The notes beneath the pieces are model-generated. The model made no database searches. It saw only the letters and a list, made by a program, of their open reading frames with translations, and was not told the origin of the DNA. From Bacillota bacterium (GTDB lineage Bacteria; Bacillota; Negativicutes; Sporomusales; UBA7701), in the NCBI GenBank assembly GCA_023415775.1, contig JAEZJM010000018.1:62001-126000 (forward strand): a DNA stretch of 64,000 bases. The letters are read 5' to 3'. Every line of letters starts with the position of its first letter. Positions within the stretch are counted from its first letter, which is position 1. Positions 25,801 to 32,985 of this stretch are shown here, piece by piece. The translations under genes and the position numbers were made by a program.

Positions 25801-26118
25801 AGCATAGCCCAGGTGAGGGTTCAGACCCGAAGGTGTATAAGGGTTGCCGTCGATTTTGAGGGGCATGCCCTCTATCACCTTAACCTTGATGGCGCAGCCG
25901 GTGTTGCAGTTCAGGCAGGAAGAGTAGATGGTATTCTCCGCCCGGTTGAGGATATATTCGTCTTCCGGCGTGAGCATGCCGGCCTGAACGCGTTCGAAGA
26001 CGCCCATCAGGTCACTGCTCGAAGCCAGGAGGGCAGAACAGCCTATGGCCGTACCGGCGATGAACTGCCGGCGGCTAGCCTTTGTATCGAGAATCTTTTC
26101 GACGAAGTTCTTATCCAT
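22885..26118 (-). CDS. ttrA: Tat-exported molybdopterin reductase, TtrA type
   Basis: A 1077-residue catalytic subunit of the DMSO reductase superfamily. The twin-arginine signal (SRRQFIAG, residues 16-23) is followed by a [4Fe-4S] motif (SCLNCNTGCAIKV with GICPKGQ) and RIRKVLKRAGKRGENKW, as in TtrA. The Mo/W ligand is probably Cys in TTVCQGSLYF. Later TtrA-like blocks are FTSHGKKGVVDIHRG, FVTFDTTVGETSVYADYIIP and SRTAASPWLMALELENG. The exported enzyme reduces a terminal electron acceptor on the outer face of the membrane. TtrA, selenate reductase SrdA and some arsenate-respiring enzymes belong to this branch, so tetrathionate is the best guess but selenate, arsenate or a sulfur oxyanion cannot be excluded. 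It is last in the order B-C-A, as in ttrBCA. Confidence 0.85.
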   Translation of the reverse strand: MDKNFVEKILDTKASRRQFIAGTAIGCSALLASSSDLMGVFERVQAGMLTPEDEYILNRAENTIYSSCLNCNTGCAIKVKVIEGMPLKIDGNPYTPSGLNPHLGYAAKIRDAEKADAGICPKGQAGVQIYYDPYRIRKVLKRAGKRGENKWVSIPFDQAIKEIADGGKLFANVPGEENRVVEGMNNLWAVRDPKLAKDMADHVAKILGEKDKTKKQALVKEFQAKFKDNLGAMIDPEHPDLGPKNNQFVFWWGRLKDGRGDILKRFCLNSFGSVNAHGHTTVCQGSLYFSGKAMSEQWKYDAKKNAMSWMDGKKFYWQAELEKAEFVIFVGANVFEANYGPPVRTQRITEGISSGRMKYAVLDPRFTKAATHAWKWVPAAPGKDTAVAMGMIRWIIENKRYDAKYLACANKAASKAAGEPTWSNATWLVKMVGGKPTVFARSHELGFEKEMATTKDGKSYVNEKFVVVKDGQPVEVDPNTEKEAVTGDLLVDTEINGIKVKSVLQLVYEEAKARTIEEWAKEAGVKASDIEELAKEFTSHGKKGVVDIHRGVSQHTAGFYNVLTWNTLNLLNGNYDWRGGFIAKSEYAHAGTKPGQAFNVGNHPKKMAPFGSSIIRTSFKYEDSTIFNGYPAKRPWFPLISDIYQEVIPSAADMYPYQIKSLFLYMGSPVYSLPAAQAVIDTLLDVNKLPLFVTFDTTVGETSVYADYIIPDLTYLERWEMHGSHPSIPYKNSPVRQPAAKPLTETVKVFGQEMPLGFESFVLGLAEKMNLPGFGPEGFGPGIPFTHFDHLYLKQVANIATDGKVPDADDEEVKVFLEARKHLPKTVFDVDRWKAACGGDAHWRKVIYVLNRGGRFEDYASAWDGDKVKNKYGVMVNMYVEKTAATKNAMTGKNYVGLPTYIGEVQDCTGKPITDEKDGYDLTMITYKHIQHTKSRTAASPWLMALELENGIIVNPVDASRLGLRDGDRVKIASATCPDGNWKLGPLGNKPLIGKLQVTEGVRPGVVGFSLGHGHFAYGAKDFTIDGKTIKGDPARGTGIHANVAMRVDPVLKNTGLQDVVGGSIVFYDTKVKLVKV

Positions 26119-26136
26119 GTCTTATCCCGCCTCCCT

Positions 26137-27165
26137 TCACGCCTGCCTGGTAGCAAGCAGTTTATTGGCTAAAAAGTCAGCCGCCCAGATGGCCCCAGCC
26201 ACGAACCCGACCGCTACAACCCACTCCACCGCGGACGGAGTATACGACAGCGACAGGCGGGAGGCCTGGAAGGCGCTCGCCAAGCCTGGCATCGGTTCGG
26301 CGGCGAATCCGGAGCTGACGAAAGCATATTTGTTGCACGCCAGGCCGAGGAGCACCAACACGCCGGGCAGTATAGCGCCAGAGTTCTTCATGAGCATGCT
26401 AACGGGAACGAGCACTCCCAGTACCAGGAAACCCCAGAAGGGAACCGAGCTGAACAGGGCCGCCTGTCCGGCAAAAGCATGGACAAGCTCGATCGCGGCG
26501 ACGGCAATGACCGAGTAAGTTAGTATCTTCTTAACTGCATAGCCTTCCTCGGCGAAGGTCTTCTCGCTGCTCATCTGGCCTACCGTGAAAACCGCGGCAC
26601 TGCCGGCGGCCACCGCGGACGCAAGGAATGAAACCGGCGTCAGCAAGGAATTCCACGCAGCCCGGGCCACCATGCCGCCGAAGAACAGCCCCTCGGCCAC
26701 TACGAACCCGACTGCTGCGAGACCGGCCAGATACATGAACGCTTTTTTCGCCTGGGTGAAGAGGTAGCCGCCCAGGCAGACGAAGAAGGCCATATAAAGC
26801 CACGACGCCCAGGCCAGCTTCGAGCTGAAGGCCGGACTGAAAAAGATCAGGAAGCCTTTCATCGGCTTACCGAGATCGGTGCCGATGAACGCCAGGCCGA
26901 AGGCCAGGAAGGCGCCGGCGGCTATCAGGCTAATAGTTGTAAGCCGTTTCGGCTCGCCGCCTTGCGACCAGGCGACATATATCCCGGTCCAGGCAGCTCC
27001 GGCTGCCGCGGCGACCATCAGTACATAGAGACCGACCCAGAGGCCCCAGGGGGTGTACGAGCCGTAGTTGGTCACACTCTCGCCCCAGATGAAGATTTTG
27101 CCCAGTGCAGCGACCGCACCGGCAACGAACAATACAAGCAGAACCGCTTTAGCCGTTTTACCCAT
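26137..27165 (-). CDS. ttrC: NrfD/TtrC-type membrane subunit
   Basis: A 342-residue integral membrane protein with about nine helices. It has the NrfD/PsrC-family features: NYGSYTPWGLWVGLYVLMVAAAAGA after helix 1, GLAFIGTDLGKPMKG, and FFGGMVARAAWNSL. It anchors the reductase and oxidises menaquinol, passing electrons to the ferredoxin subunit. It lies between ttrB (13 bases upstream) and ttrA (18 bases downstream), each gap holding a GGAGG-type site, so the three form one operon. Confidence 0.85.
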   Translation of the reverse strand: MGKTAKAVLLVLFVAGAVAALGKIFIWGESVTNYGSYTPWGLWVGLYVLMVAAAAGAAWTGIYVAWSQGGEPKRLTTISLIAAGAFLAFGLAFIGTDLGKPMKGFLIFFSPAFSSKLAWASWLYMAFFVCLGGYLFTQAKKAFMYLAGLAAVGFVVAEGLFFGGMVARAAWNSLLTPVSFLASAVAAGSAAVFTVGQMSSEKTFAEEGYAVKKILTYSVIAVAAIELVHAFAGQAALFSSVPFWGFLVLGVLVPVSMLMKNSGAILPGVLVLLGLACNKYAFVSSGFAAEPMPGLASAFQASRLSLSYTPSAVEWVVAVGFVAGAIWAADFLANKLLATRQA

Positions 27166-27178
27166 GCTACTGCACCTC

Positions 27179-27886
27179 CTATAAATAGTAGACCCGCGGG
27201 TCTGTGCCAGCTTCTTCTTTGATACGATAAACCTTGCCGGTGCCCATGACCTTCTTGATAAGCGACTGTTCGTCAGTAAGGTCGCCGAAGTAGGTGGCCC
27301 GGCCGATACAGGTCGACACGCAGATCGGCAGCAGGCCCTTTTGCAGACGACTCGTGCAGAAATGGCACTTGCGGGCGCTGCCTACAACGCTGGCGTGCTT
27401 GCCGTCCCGGCGCCATTGCTTGCCGTACTCGAAGAAACCTGCCTTCTCGTACTCCTGAAGGGCGGGTTGATTCTCGGTGTAGTAGTCGCCGGCGTCGAAA
27501 GTCCGGGCGCCGTAAGGGCAATTGGCGATACACGAACGACAGCCGATGCACTTCTCGTAATCGATGGAAACGATGCCATCCGCCTCTTTCTTGGTGGCCC
27601 CCACAGGGCAGACAGGCACACAGGAGGGGTTTTCACACTGATAACAGGGACGGGGCAGAAACTGGCGCTTGACGTCGGGAAACTTGCCGCTCACCTTGTC
27701 GATGACTGGCCGGTATACTACCCCCGGGGGCAGTTTGTACTCGGCGACGCAGCCGATGGTGCAGGCGTGGCAGCCCACGCATTTGCGGGTGTCGATGAGC
27801 ATTCCCCAGCGGCGTTTCTCGGGCGGTTTCTGCATAGCCTTGGCCAGATCCCGCTGCATGGTGAGCAAGATGTCTTCTCTCTCCAC
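27179..27886 (-). CDS. ttrB: Four-cluster ferredoxin subunit, TtrB/NrfC type
   Basis: A 235-residue electron-transfer subunit with four Cys groups for four [4Fe-4S] clusters: CVGCHACTIGCVAEY, CYQCENPSCVPVCP, CIGCRSCIANCPYG and CHFCTSRLQKGLLPICVSTC. It has no twin-arginine signal of its own, so it is probably exported by riding with the catalytic subunit. GTG 27886 is chosen because AAAGGAGGAGCG lies seven bases upstream; the frame is open further upstream without a good site. It is the first gene of the reductase operon. Confidence 0.85.
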   Translation of the reverse strand: MEREDILLTMQRDLAKAMQKPPEKRRWGMLIDTRKCVGCHACTIGCVAEYKLPPGVVYRPVIDKVSGKFPDVKRQFLPRPCYQCENPSCVPVCPVGATKKEADGIVSIDYEKCIGCRSCIANCPYGARTFDAGDYYTENQPALQEYEKAGFFEYGKQWRRDGKHASVVGSARKCHFCTSRLQKGLLPICVSTCIGRATYFGDLTDEQSLIKKVMGTGKVYRIKEEAGTDPRVYYL

Positions 27887-28052
27887 AACGCTCCTCCTTT
27901 GCTCATTTCTCCTTCGCCAAATACGGGCAGGCGCTTGTACGCAGCGCCCCATCGGCTGCCGGCCGGCAGCTCGGAGAAATATTCATATTATCGTACAATT
28001 TAATTATCCCGCTGTTCGCGTTATGGCGGTATCAGTAAAAACCATACACTTT

Positions 28053-28072
28053 TGTCCGTGAAAATACGGACA
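28053..28072. promoter_or_regulatory. Inverted repeat upstream of ttrB
   Basis: TGTCCGT and ACGGACA are perfect seven-base arms around six bases, about 167 bases upstream of the reductase operon start. NarL-type regulators bind seven-base inverted sites, so it is a candidate operator for the response regulator. Confidence 0.4.
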
Positions 28073-28124
28073 GAGCTTGGGGCCCAATCTTAGAATTTGG
28101 ATTTATCTAGTCTTTTTTATCCTG

Positions 28125-28178
28125 CTCTGGCGGCCGCGGGGCATGATTCGGGGGCCGGCTTTCGCCGCCCCCCTCTTA
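28125..28178. repeat. GC-hairpin intergenic repeat, copy 2
   Basis: CTCTGGCGGCCGCGGGGCATG then ATTCGGGGGCCGGC-TTTC-GCCGCCCCC matches 7369-7427 closely. It forms a strong hairpin (GGGGGCCGGC with GCCGCCCCC). Confidence 0.55.
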
Positions 28179-28179
28179 T

Positions 28180-28206
28180 GATACAAAAGAACCGTCCCCT
28201 TGTATC
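28180..28206. repeat. REP-like palindrome with AACCGTCCCC core
   Basis: GATACAA and TTGTATC form inverted arms around AAGAACCGTCCCC. The core is seen again as GGAACCGTCCCC at about 28669 and, partly, at 62213. Palindromes with this core resemble REP elements moved by RAYT transposases in other anaerobes; no such transposase is in the window. The right arm overlaps the last bases of the acetyltransferase gene. Confidence 0.5.
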
Positions 28207-28592
28207 TATGCATGGATTTCGAATATCGAGCCGATCTTGCGATAACCCAGTTTCTCGTAATATCCGTCGACATCGCTCATCACGTATACCGTTTCGCGAG
28301 GATGGTCGGCACAGACTTTGCCGATCAGCATTTTACCGATGGAATGGCCCCGATATGTCGATTTTACGAGCAGATCGTATACATAGACGCCAAGACCGTC
28401 GTCATCTCTGCAGCGGACGTATCCGCACATCTCATCGCCGTCATAGGCGACGTAGGTAAGCGATTTCGCCAACGCATGCCGGTATTTTTCAATGTGCTTC
28501 TCATCGAGCAGACACTCCCACCCGCCCCCCTCGTCGCGCACCATTACGAACAGCCGCGCTTCGTCAGTTTGTGAATATAGTTTTATCTCCAT
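28206..28592 (-). CDS. GNAT-family acetyltransferase
   Basis: A 128-residue GNAT protein. The core strand MCGYVRCRDDDGLGVYVYDLLVKSTYRGHSIGKMLIGKV has the acetyl-CoA loop R/Q-x-x-G-x-G/A in the form RGHSIG, and the terminal GYYEKLGYRKIG is typical of the family. GAGGAGCC precedes ATG 28592. It is monocistronic, with repeats on both sides. The acceptor substrate is unknown. A broken relative lies at 8.7-9.1 kb. Confidence 0.85.
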   Translation of the reverse strand: MEIKLYSQTDEARLFVMVRDEGGGWECLLDEKHIEKYRHALAKSLTYVAYDGDEMCGYVRCRDDDGLGVYVYDLLVKSTYRGHSIGKMLIGKVCADHPRETVYVMSDVDGYYEKLGYRKIGSIFEIHA

Positions 28593-28840
28593 TTTTTGGC
28601 TCCTCGCAGGTTCGCTTCTCTCTCCCCTGCCCTGTTTACGACCTGTTTTATGATTGCGAATCAATGGAACCGTCCCCACGATGCACGGCGTGTTCGCCCA
28701 GAGGACGCGCAAAAGCCTGCGGCCTTGAGATTAAGTATTTTCCAAAGATTATGCAGGATTAATTATACCGGCAACGAATATATGGAAATAATTTACAACG
28801 TGTAATCTTCTTCCTTTTACTCTTTCTCCTTCTTCACAAA

Positions 28841-28880
28841 AAATCCTCGCCCAACCAATGGCTGAGCGAGGATTTAGATG
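28841..28880 (-). terminator. Terminator after the HNH gene
   Basis: AAATCCTCGC and GCGAGGATTT pair around 15 bases; on the minus strand the stem is followed by TTTTTTGTG. Confidence 0.75.
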
Positions 28881-28888
28881 ATCTATTA

Positions 28889-29140
28889 CTATCTTCCGTA
28901 AGTTCGCGTTAACTGGTGGCAAGTAGTGCATAACACTTCACAATTAGAAAGTGTGTCCTGCCCCCCTGCACTAACCGCTGTCTTATGATGAGCTTCCCAG
29001 TTTCCGTAGCGAGTAAAGGTAATTGGACACCGCCCGCCGTAATGAGGAGCTCCAAGTAACCCAGTATGCTGTCGAACACATTCACAACGGCCTCCAGAGC
29101 GCCGGTAGGCCTGGTCTTTTATCGAATCGCTAAATGCCAT
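28889..29140 (-). CDS. Small HNH endonuclease-domain protein
   Basis: An 83-residue protein with a complete HNH motif: GGRCECVRQH (first zinc Cys pair), NWEAHHKTAVSAGGQDTLSNCEVLCTTCHQLT (catalytic His-His, Asn and second Cys pair). Such stand-alone HNH proteins cut DNA and are common in mobile DNA and phages, but are also found as single chromosomal genes. AAAGGATG precedes the ATG. It ends in a clear terminator and has no phage neighbours. Confidence 0.82.
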   Translation of the reverse strand: MAFSDSIKDQAYRRSGGRCECVRQHTGLLGAPHYGGRCPITFTRYGNWEAHHKTAVSAGGQDTLSNCEVLCTTCHQLTRTYGR

Positions 29141-29611
29141 TTGTTTTCATCCTTTCTTTTGCATTTCCCGTCAAGTTTCGGCAGGAAATTACATTTTTTT
29201 CGCGAAGTGGACATACTAAGGATATTCGGTAGTGTACGAACTAAAGATGCCAAAAGGGTAGACAATTCCCTGGGAGTCTTTTGTTGTTACGCCAACCTGA
29301 ATACCGAACGGAGGGCCGCGAACGCTCACGTTCTAACCAAGGGACTTCTATTTCATCAGGAAAAGCGCAGCGCCAACTGCGTTTTTTCCTGTTGTAAAGG
29401 GATAATAGTCCGTCTCACATTCCTCCTTTCATCACTAATAAATTCGCTGTATATCTACGCATATCCTTCATGCAACCAAACGCCCGTTCGATTTTTTTTG
29501 ATAATCAAAGCCTGAAGCGCAAATTCCGGCGCTTCAGGCTTATTAGTCTTGCGTCGGTAAGTATCCCGATGAAAGTCTCTCGTGTACTATACCGTATCTA
29601 CTTTGAATTGC
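29141..29611. other. Intergenic region with possible small RNA
   Basis: No gene is evident. Structured elements on the plus strand: TTCGGTA and TACCGAA, about 70 bases apart; a GAACG-CTCA-CGTTC hairpin; then a terminator-like CGCAG/CTGCG hairpin followed by six T (29366-29387); and a second terminator (AAGCCTGAAGCGC/GCGCTTCAGGCTT, 29508-29541). A transcript of about 200 bases ending near 29388 is possible. It matches no RNA family I can name. Confidence 0.35.
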
Positions 29612-29735
29612 CGGGGCCGTTCAGAAGTGCCCAGATGCAAGGCGCACCGGAGGATGACACCGGAAGCGTACACGGGCGTACGCTGAGGATGGCAGCCGAG
29701 GAGCAACGCCGCAGATAGGTGCTTATGGGCGGCCC
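29612..29735. repeat. Structured 124-base intergenic repeat-like element
   Basis: The ends are inverted: GGGGCCGTTCAGAAGTGCC at the left against GGTGCTTATGGGCGGCCC at the right. Inside are AGATGCAAGGCG, a CGTAC-A-CGGGCGTACG hairpin and AACGCCGCAGAT. This GTTCAGAAG...CAGATGC...AACGC architecture resembles mobile intergenic elements I have seen in other anaerobes. There is no reading frame in it. Confidence 0.5.
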
Positions 29736-29750
29736 TAAAGTACATAGCAA

Positions 29751-30281
29751 CTAAGCAAATAGCTTGTCCCCTGTATCCAGCTCATCCCATTCGACAGCCT
29801 GTCCCGCTAACAAAGACCTAGGCACATCAATCAGACGCTGGTTGGCAGACCCGCGAAACGCGAGACTAATGTCTCTCTGCCCGGCCATGTATTTGCCGTC
29901 GACTAGTATGTCGCTGGCGGCGAGGAGGTCTTTGACGTTTTTGTCGCGGGCGGCGAGGGCGTAGAGCTGTTCGAAGGTGTAGCCGCTGTAGGTGACGAGG
30001 CCGAGGCCGAGGGCTTTGACCTGGCGGGCGAGCTGGGCTAAAGGGGCGGCCTGGAGGTAGGGCTCGCCGCCGGAGAAGGTGACGCCGCGGATGAGTTTGG
30101 CTTTTTTGATGCGTTCGAAGATTTCGGCGAGGTCGACGAGGTCGCCGCCTTCTTTGTCGTGGGTTTGGGGGTTGTGGCAGCCGGGACAGGCATGTTCGCA
30201 GCCCTGGGCGAAGAGGACGAAGCGGATGCCGGGGCCGTCGACGACGCTTTCGGGGCTATAGCCGGCGAGACGGATTTTCAT
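29751..30281 (-). CDS. nrdG: Anaerobic ribonucleotide reductase activase NrdG
   Basis: A 176-residue radical SAM activase that installs the glycyl radical on NrdD. CxxxCxxC is present as CEHACPGCHN, followed by TFSGGEPYLQ (GGE motif) and VDGKYM. Length is typical. It is the third gene after nrdR and nrdD, separated from nrdD by 14 bases with a ribosome site. An AdoMet-derived radical and a flavodoxin or ferredoxin electron are needed, consistent with strict anaerobic DNA precursor synthesis. Confidence 0.95.
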   Translation of the reverse strand: MKIRLAGYSPESVVDGPGIRFVLFAQGCEHACPGCHNPQTHDKEGGDLVDLAEIFERIKKAKLIRGVTFSGGEPYLQAAPLAQLARQVKALGLGLVTYSGYTFEQLYALAARDKNVKDLLAASDILVDGKYMAGQRDISLAFRGSANQRLIDVPRSLLAGQAVEWDELDTGDKLFA

Positions 30282-30295
30282 ATAAGGATACCTTC

Positions 30296-32317
30296 TTATG
30301 GTTGGATTTTATGGATGATGCGGTGTTTGAGTTCGGAGACTTTGGCGTCGTTGAAGCGGTCGACGGTGCTGAGATAGCCGGTGATGCGGCGGACGCGGCG
30401 GATGGAGGTGGTGCCGCAGGAGGGGCAGGCGTCGGTGTCGATGACGCCGAGGCGGCCGCAGGAGTCGCAGAAGTCGATGGGGAAGTTGATGGCGGCCATG
30501 CCGAGGTCGCATTTTTTCATGTGGCGGATGATGTCTTCGATGGCGCCGAGGTTGTTGACGGGGGGGGCGTCGAATTCGACGTAGCTGATGTGGCCGGCGT
30601 TGGTGTATTTGTGGTATACGCCTTCGAGGCGCATTTTGTCGTAGGCGCTGATGGGGAAGCTGACGGGGATGTGGAAGGAGTTGGTGTAGTAGTCTTTGTC
30701 GGTGACGCCGGGGATGATGCCGTATTCTTTGCGGTCGATGCCGAGGAAGCGGCCGGAGAGGCCTTCGGCGGGGGTGGCGAGGAGGGTGTAGTTGAGGTCG
30801 TAGCGGTCGGAGGCTTTGTCGACCTGGTTGCGGAGGAAGGCGACGATTTCTTCGCCGAGGGCCTGGGCTTCGTCGCTCTGGCCGTGGTGGCTGCCGGTGA
30901 GGGCGATGAGGGTTTCGGCGAGGCCGATGAAGCCGATGGAGAGGGTGCCGTGTTTGATGACGTCTTCTATGTAGTCGCAGGATCGGAGTTTTTCGGAGTC
31001 GAGGTAGAGGCCCTGGCCCATGAGGAAGGGCATGTCCTTGACTTTGAGGCCGGCCTGGACGCGGTAGCGGTGGTAGAGCTGGTCGGCGGTGAGTTCGACG
31101 AGCTCGGCGAGGCTCTGGTAGAATTTCATGAGGTTGCGCTCGGCTTTGATGGCGAGACGCGGGAGGTTGATGGAGGTGAAGCTGAGGTTGCCGCGGCCGT
31201 CGGTGACGGCGTCGCCGCGCCGGTTGGCCATGACGCGGGTGCGGCAGCCCATATAGGCTACTTGGTCGCCGAAGGGGGCGTTGAAGGAGGAGTCCATGAA
31301 GCTGAAGGTGGGGTTGAGGCGTTTGGCGGCGACGCGGATGGCGAGGCGGAGGAGGTCGTAGTTGGGGTCGCCGGGGTTTAGGTTGACGCCTTCTTTGACG
31401 CGGAAGATGATGTTGGGGAAGATGGGGTTTTCGCCGCGGCCGAGGCCTTTTTCGAAGGCGAGGAGGATGTTTTTGGCGACCATGCGGCCGGCGGGGCTGG
31501 TTTCGGTGCCGATGTTGAGGCTGGAGAAGGGGACCTGGGCGCCGGCGCGGCTGTGCATGGAGTTGAGGTTGTATATGAGGGCTTCCATGGCCTGGAAGAC
31601 TTCTTCTTCGTCGGCTTTTTCCATGAAGGGGGCCATGTCGCGGTCGAAGAAGGCGAAGGATTGGCCGCCGTGCATGTCGTTCTGGGAGCTCTGGAGGATG
31701 ATGGCGGCGAGGGCGGTGGCGGACGCTGGCCTTTTCGGCGGGCGGATGAAGCCGTGGCCGTTGTTGAAGCCGTTGGTGAGGAGCTTGCCTAAAGGTATCT
31801 GGACGCAGGTGAGGGTTTTGCCGTAGAAGTCGAGGTCGTGGATGTGGATGTCGCCGCGTTTGTGGGCGACAGACATGTTTTCGGGGATGAGGCGGTTGAG
31901 GTAGTAGGCTTTGCTGGCGGCGCTGGCGATCTGGAGCATTTTGGCGGAGGGGGAGTTGGAGACGTTGGCGTTTTCACGGTTGGTTTCGACGAGGATTTCG
32001 GCGACGGCGTCCATGAGGTCGGATTTGGCGTCGCGGATGCGGGTGCGCTGGTTGCGGTAGATGATGTAGGCTTTGGCGGTGCGGGCGTGGCCTTTTTCGA
32101 TGAGTACTTTTTCGACGGCGTCCTGGACGTCTTCGACGCCGAAGAGGCCGCCGTTGTATTTTTGTTTGAGGTATCTGAGGACGTCGAGGGTGAGTTCGAT
32201 GGCCATTGCTTTGTCGGCGCCGCCTACTGCTTTGGCGGCTTTGAAGATGGCCTCGGTGATTTTTGCTTCGTCGAATTGGACTTCACGGCCGTCACGTTTC
32301 AGGATTTTTACGAACAT
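30296..32317 (-). CDS. nrdD: Anaerobic ribonucleoside-triphosphate reductase NrdD
   Basis: A 673-residue class III ribonucleotide reductase. An N-terminal ATP cone (VKILKRDGREVQFDEAKIT) regulates activity. The catalytic barrel includes FNNGHGFIRPPKRP, and the C terminus carries a zinc site with two CxxC pairs (DFCDSCG, CPSCGTTS) and the glycyl radical loop RRITGYLSTVDRFNDAK. It makes dNTPs from NTPs in anaerobic cytosol with formate as usual reductant. Codons here are strongly biased to G/C third positions. Operon nrdR-nrdD-nrdG. Confidence 0.96.
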   Translation of the reverse strand: MFVKILKRDGREVQFDEAKITEAIFKAAKAVGGADKAMAIELTLDVLRYLKQKYNGGLFGVEDVQDAVEKVLIEKGHARTAKAYIIYRNQRTRIRDAKSDLMDAVAEILVETNRENANVSNSPSAKMLQIASAASKAYYLNRLIPENMSVAHKRGDIHIHDLDFYGKTLTCVQIPLGKLLTNGFNNGHGFIRPPKRPASATALAAIILQSSQNDMHGGQSFAFFDRDMAPFMEKADEEEVFQAMEALIYNLNSMHSRAGAQVPFSSLNIGTETSPAGRMVAKNILLAFEKGLGRGENPIFPNIIFRVKEGVNLNPGDPNYDLLRLAIRVAAKRLNPTFSFMDSSFNAPFGDQVAYMGCRTRVMANRRGDAVTDGRGNLSFTSINLPRLAIKAERNLMKFYQSLAELVELTADQLYHRYRVQAGLKVKDMPFLMGQGLYLDSEKLRSCDYIEDVIKHGTLSIGFIGLAETLIALTGSHHGQSDEAQALGEEIVAFLRNQVDKASDRYDLNYTLLATPAEGLSGRFLGIDRKEYGIIPGVTDKDYYTNSFHIPVSFPISAYDKMRLEGVYHKYTNAGHISYVEFDAPPVNNLGAIEDIIRHMKKCDLGMAAINFPIDFCDSCGRLGVIDTDACPSCGTTSIRRVRRITGYLSTVDRFNDAKVSELKHRIIHKIQP

Positions 32318-32333
32318 TTGTCCTTCACCTCAT

Positions 32334-32807
32334 TTAGTTGTGGCTTTTCACCGACTGCGTTTTCATTAGCGTTTCTAGTTCTTGCATGAAGTTGTTGATG
32401 TCGGCGAACTGCCGGTAGACCGAGGCGAATCTTACATAGGCCACCTGGTCGATGTCTTTGATGTGCCGCATTACGGTCTCGCCGATGTGGCGGGAGGATA
32501 CTTCCCGCTCCATAAGGTTGCGCAGTTCTTTTTCGACTTTGTCGACGACGTTTTCGACGACGCTGAGGGGGATGGGCCGCTTTTCGCAGGAGCGGAGGAT
32601 GCCGTTCAGGAGTTTGGTGCGGTCGAAGAGTTCGCGCCGGCCGTCTTTTTTGATGACCATGAGGGGCGATTCTTCGACGACTTCGTAGGTGGTAAAGCGA
32701 CGCGTGCATTGCAGGCATTCGCGCCGCCGCCTGATGGAGCTGCCTTCTTCGGCGGCCCGCGAGTCGATCACTTTGCTTTCACCATAACTGCAGAACGGGC
32801 AACGCAT
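32334..32807 (-). CDS. nrdR: Transcriptional repressor NrdR
   Basis: A 157-residue repressor of ribonucleotide reductase genes. An N-terminal zinc ribbon (MRCPFCSYGESKVIDSRAAEEG, then CLQCTRRFTTYE) and an ATP cone (VIKKDGRRELFDRTKLLNGI) that senses ATP/dATP are both complete. It leads the operon and its upstream region contains two NrdR-box-like sites, so it should repress itself and nrdDG when dATP is high. Confidence 0.97.
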   Translation of the reverse strand: MRCPFCSYGESKVIDSRAAEEGSSIRRRRECLQCTRRFTTYEVVEESPLMVIKKDGRRELFDRTKLLNGILRSCEKRPIPLSVVENVVDKVEKELRNLMEREVSSRHIGETVMRHIKDIDQVAYVRFASVYRQFADINNFMQELETLMKTQSVKSHN

Positions 32808-32927
32808 GGGCTTGTCCCTCCTACTTCCGTTTGATCCGGCGGTGTGGTAAAATACGGTCCGGGCCGCTTGAGGCGGGTCCGGAGGCTAAAAGAGGACTAC
32901 TATATTTAGTAGGTCCTAGTAACTATT

Positions 32928-32985
32928 ACGCCACATATTGTGTAAATCCTGCTAGGTGAAGAAATTTCTACACAATATTTGAATA
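32928..32985 (-). promoter_or_regulatory. Two NrdR boxes upstream of nrdR
   Basis: Against the consensus ACACWATATATWGTGT, box 1 is at 32928-32943 (CCACATATTGTGT; right half perfect) and box 2 at 32970-32985 (ACACAATATTTG; left half perfect). Centres are 42 bases apart, four helical turns, so both lie on one DNA face. They are 121-178 bases upstream of nrdR. A hairpin (AGGACTACTA/TAGTAGGTCCT, 32893-32918) lies between them and the gene. Confidence 0.65.

Noticed and set aside
23749..26172. A plus-strand open frame of about 800 codons opposite the catalytic reductase gene
   Set aside because: It is the mirror of a strongly G/C-biased real gene. No ribosome site, no recognisable domain, Val/Gly/Asp-rich shadow composition.
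28889..29140. HNH gene as evidence of a prophage
   Set aside because: No terminase, portal, capsid or integrase gene nearby; the gene has its own terminator and stands alone.
30302..31381. Long plus-strand frame rich in Val, Gly, Asp and Ala opposite nrdD
   Set aside because: Low-complexity composition is caused by third-base bias of nrdD; no start signal or family.
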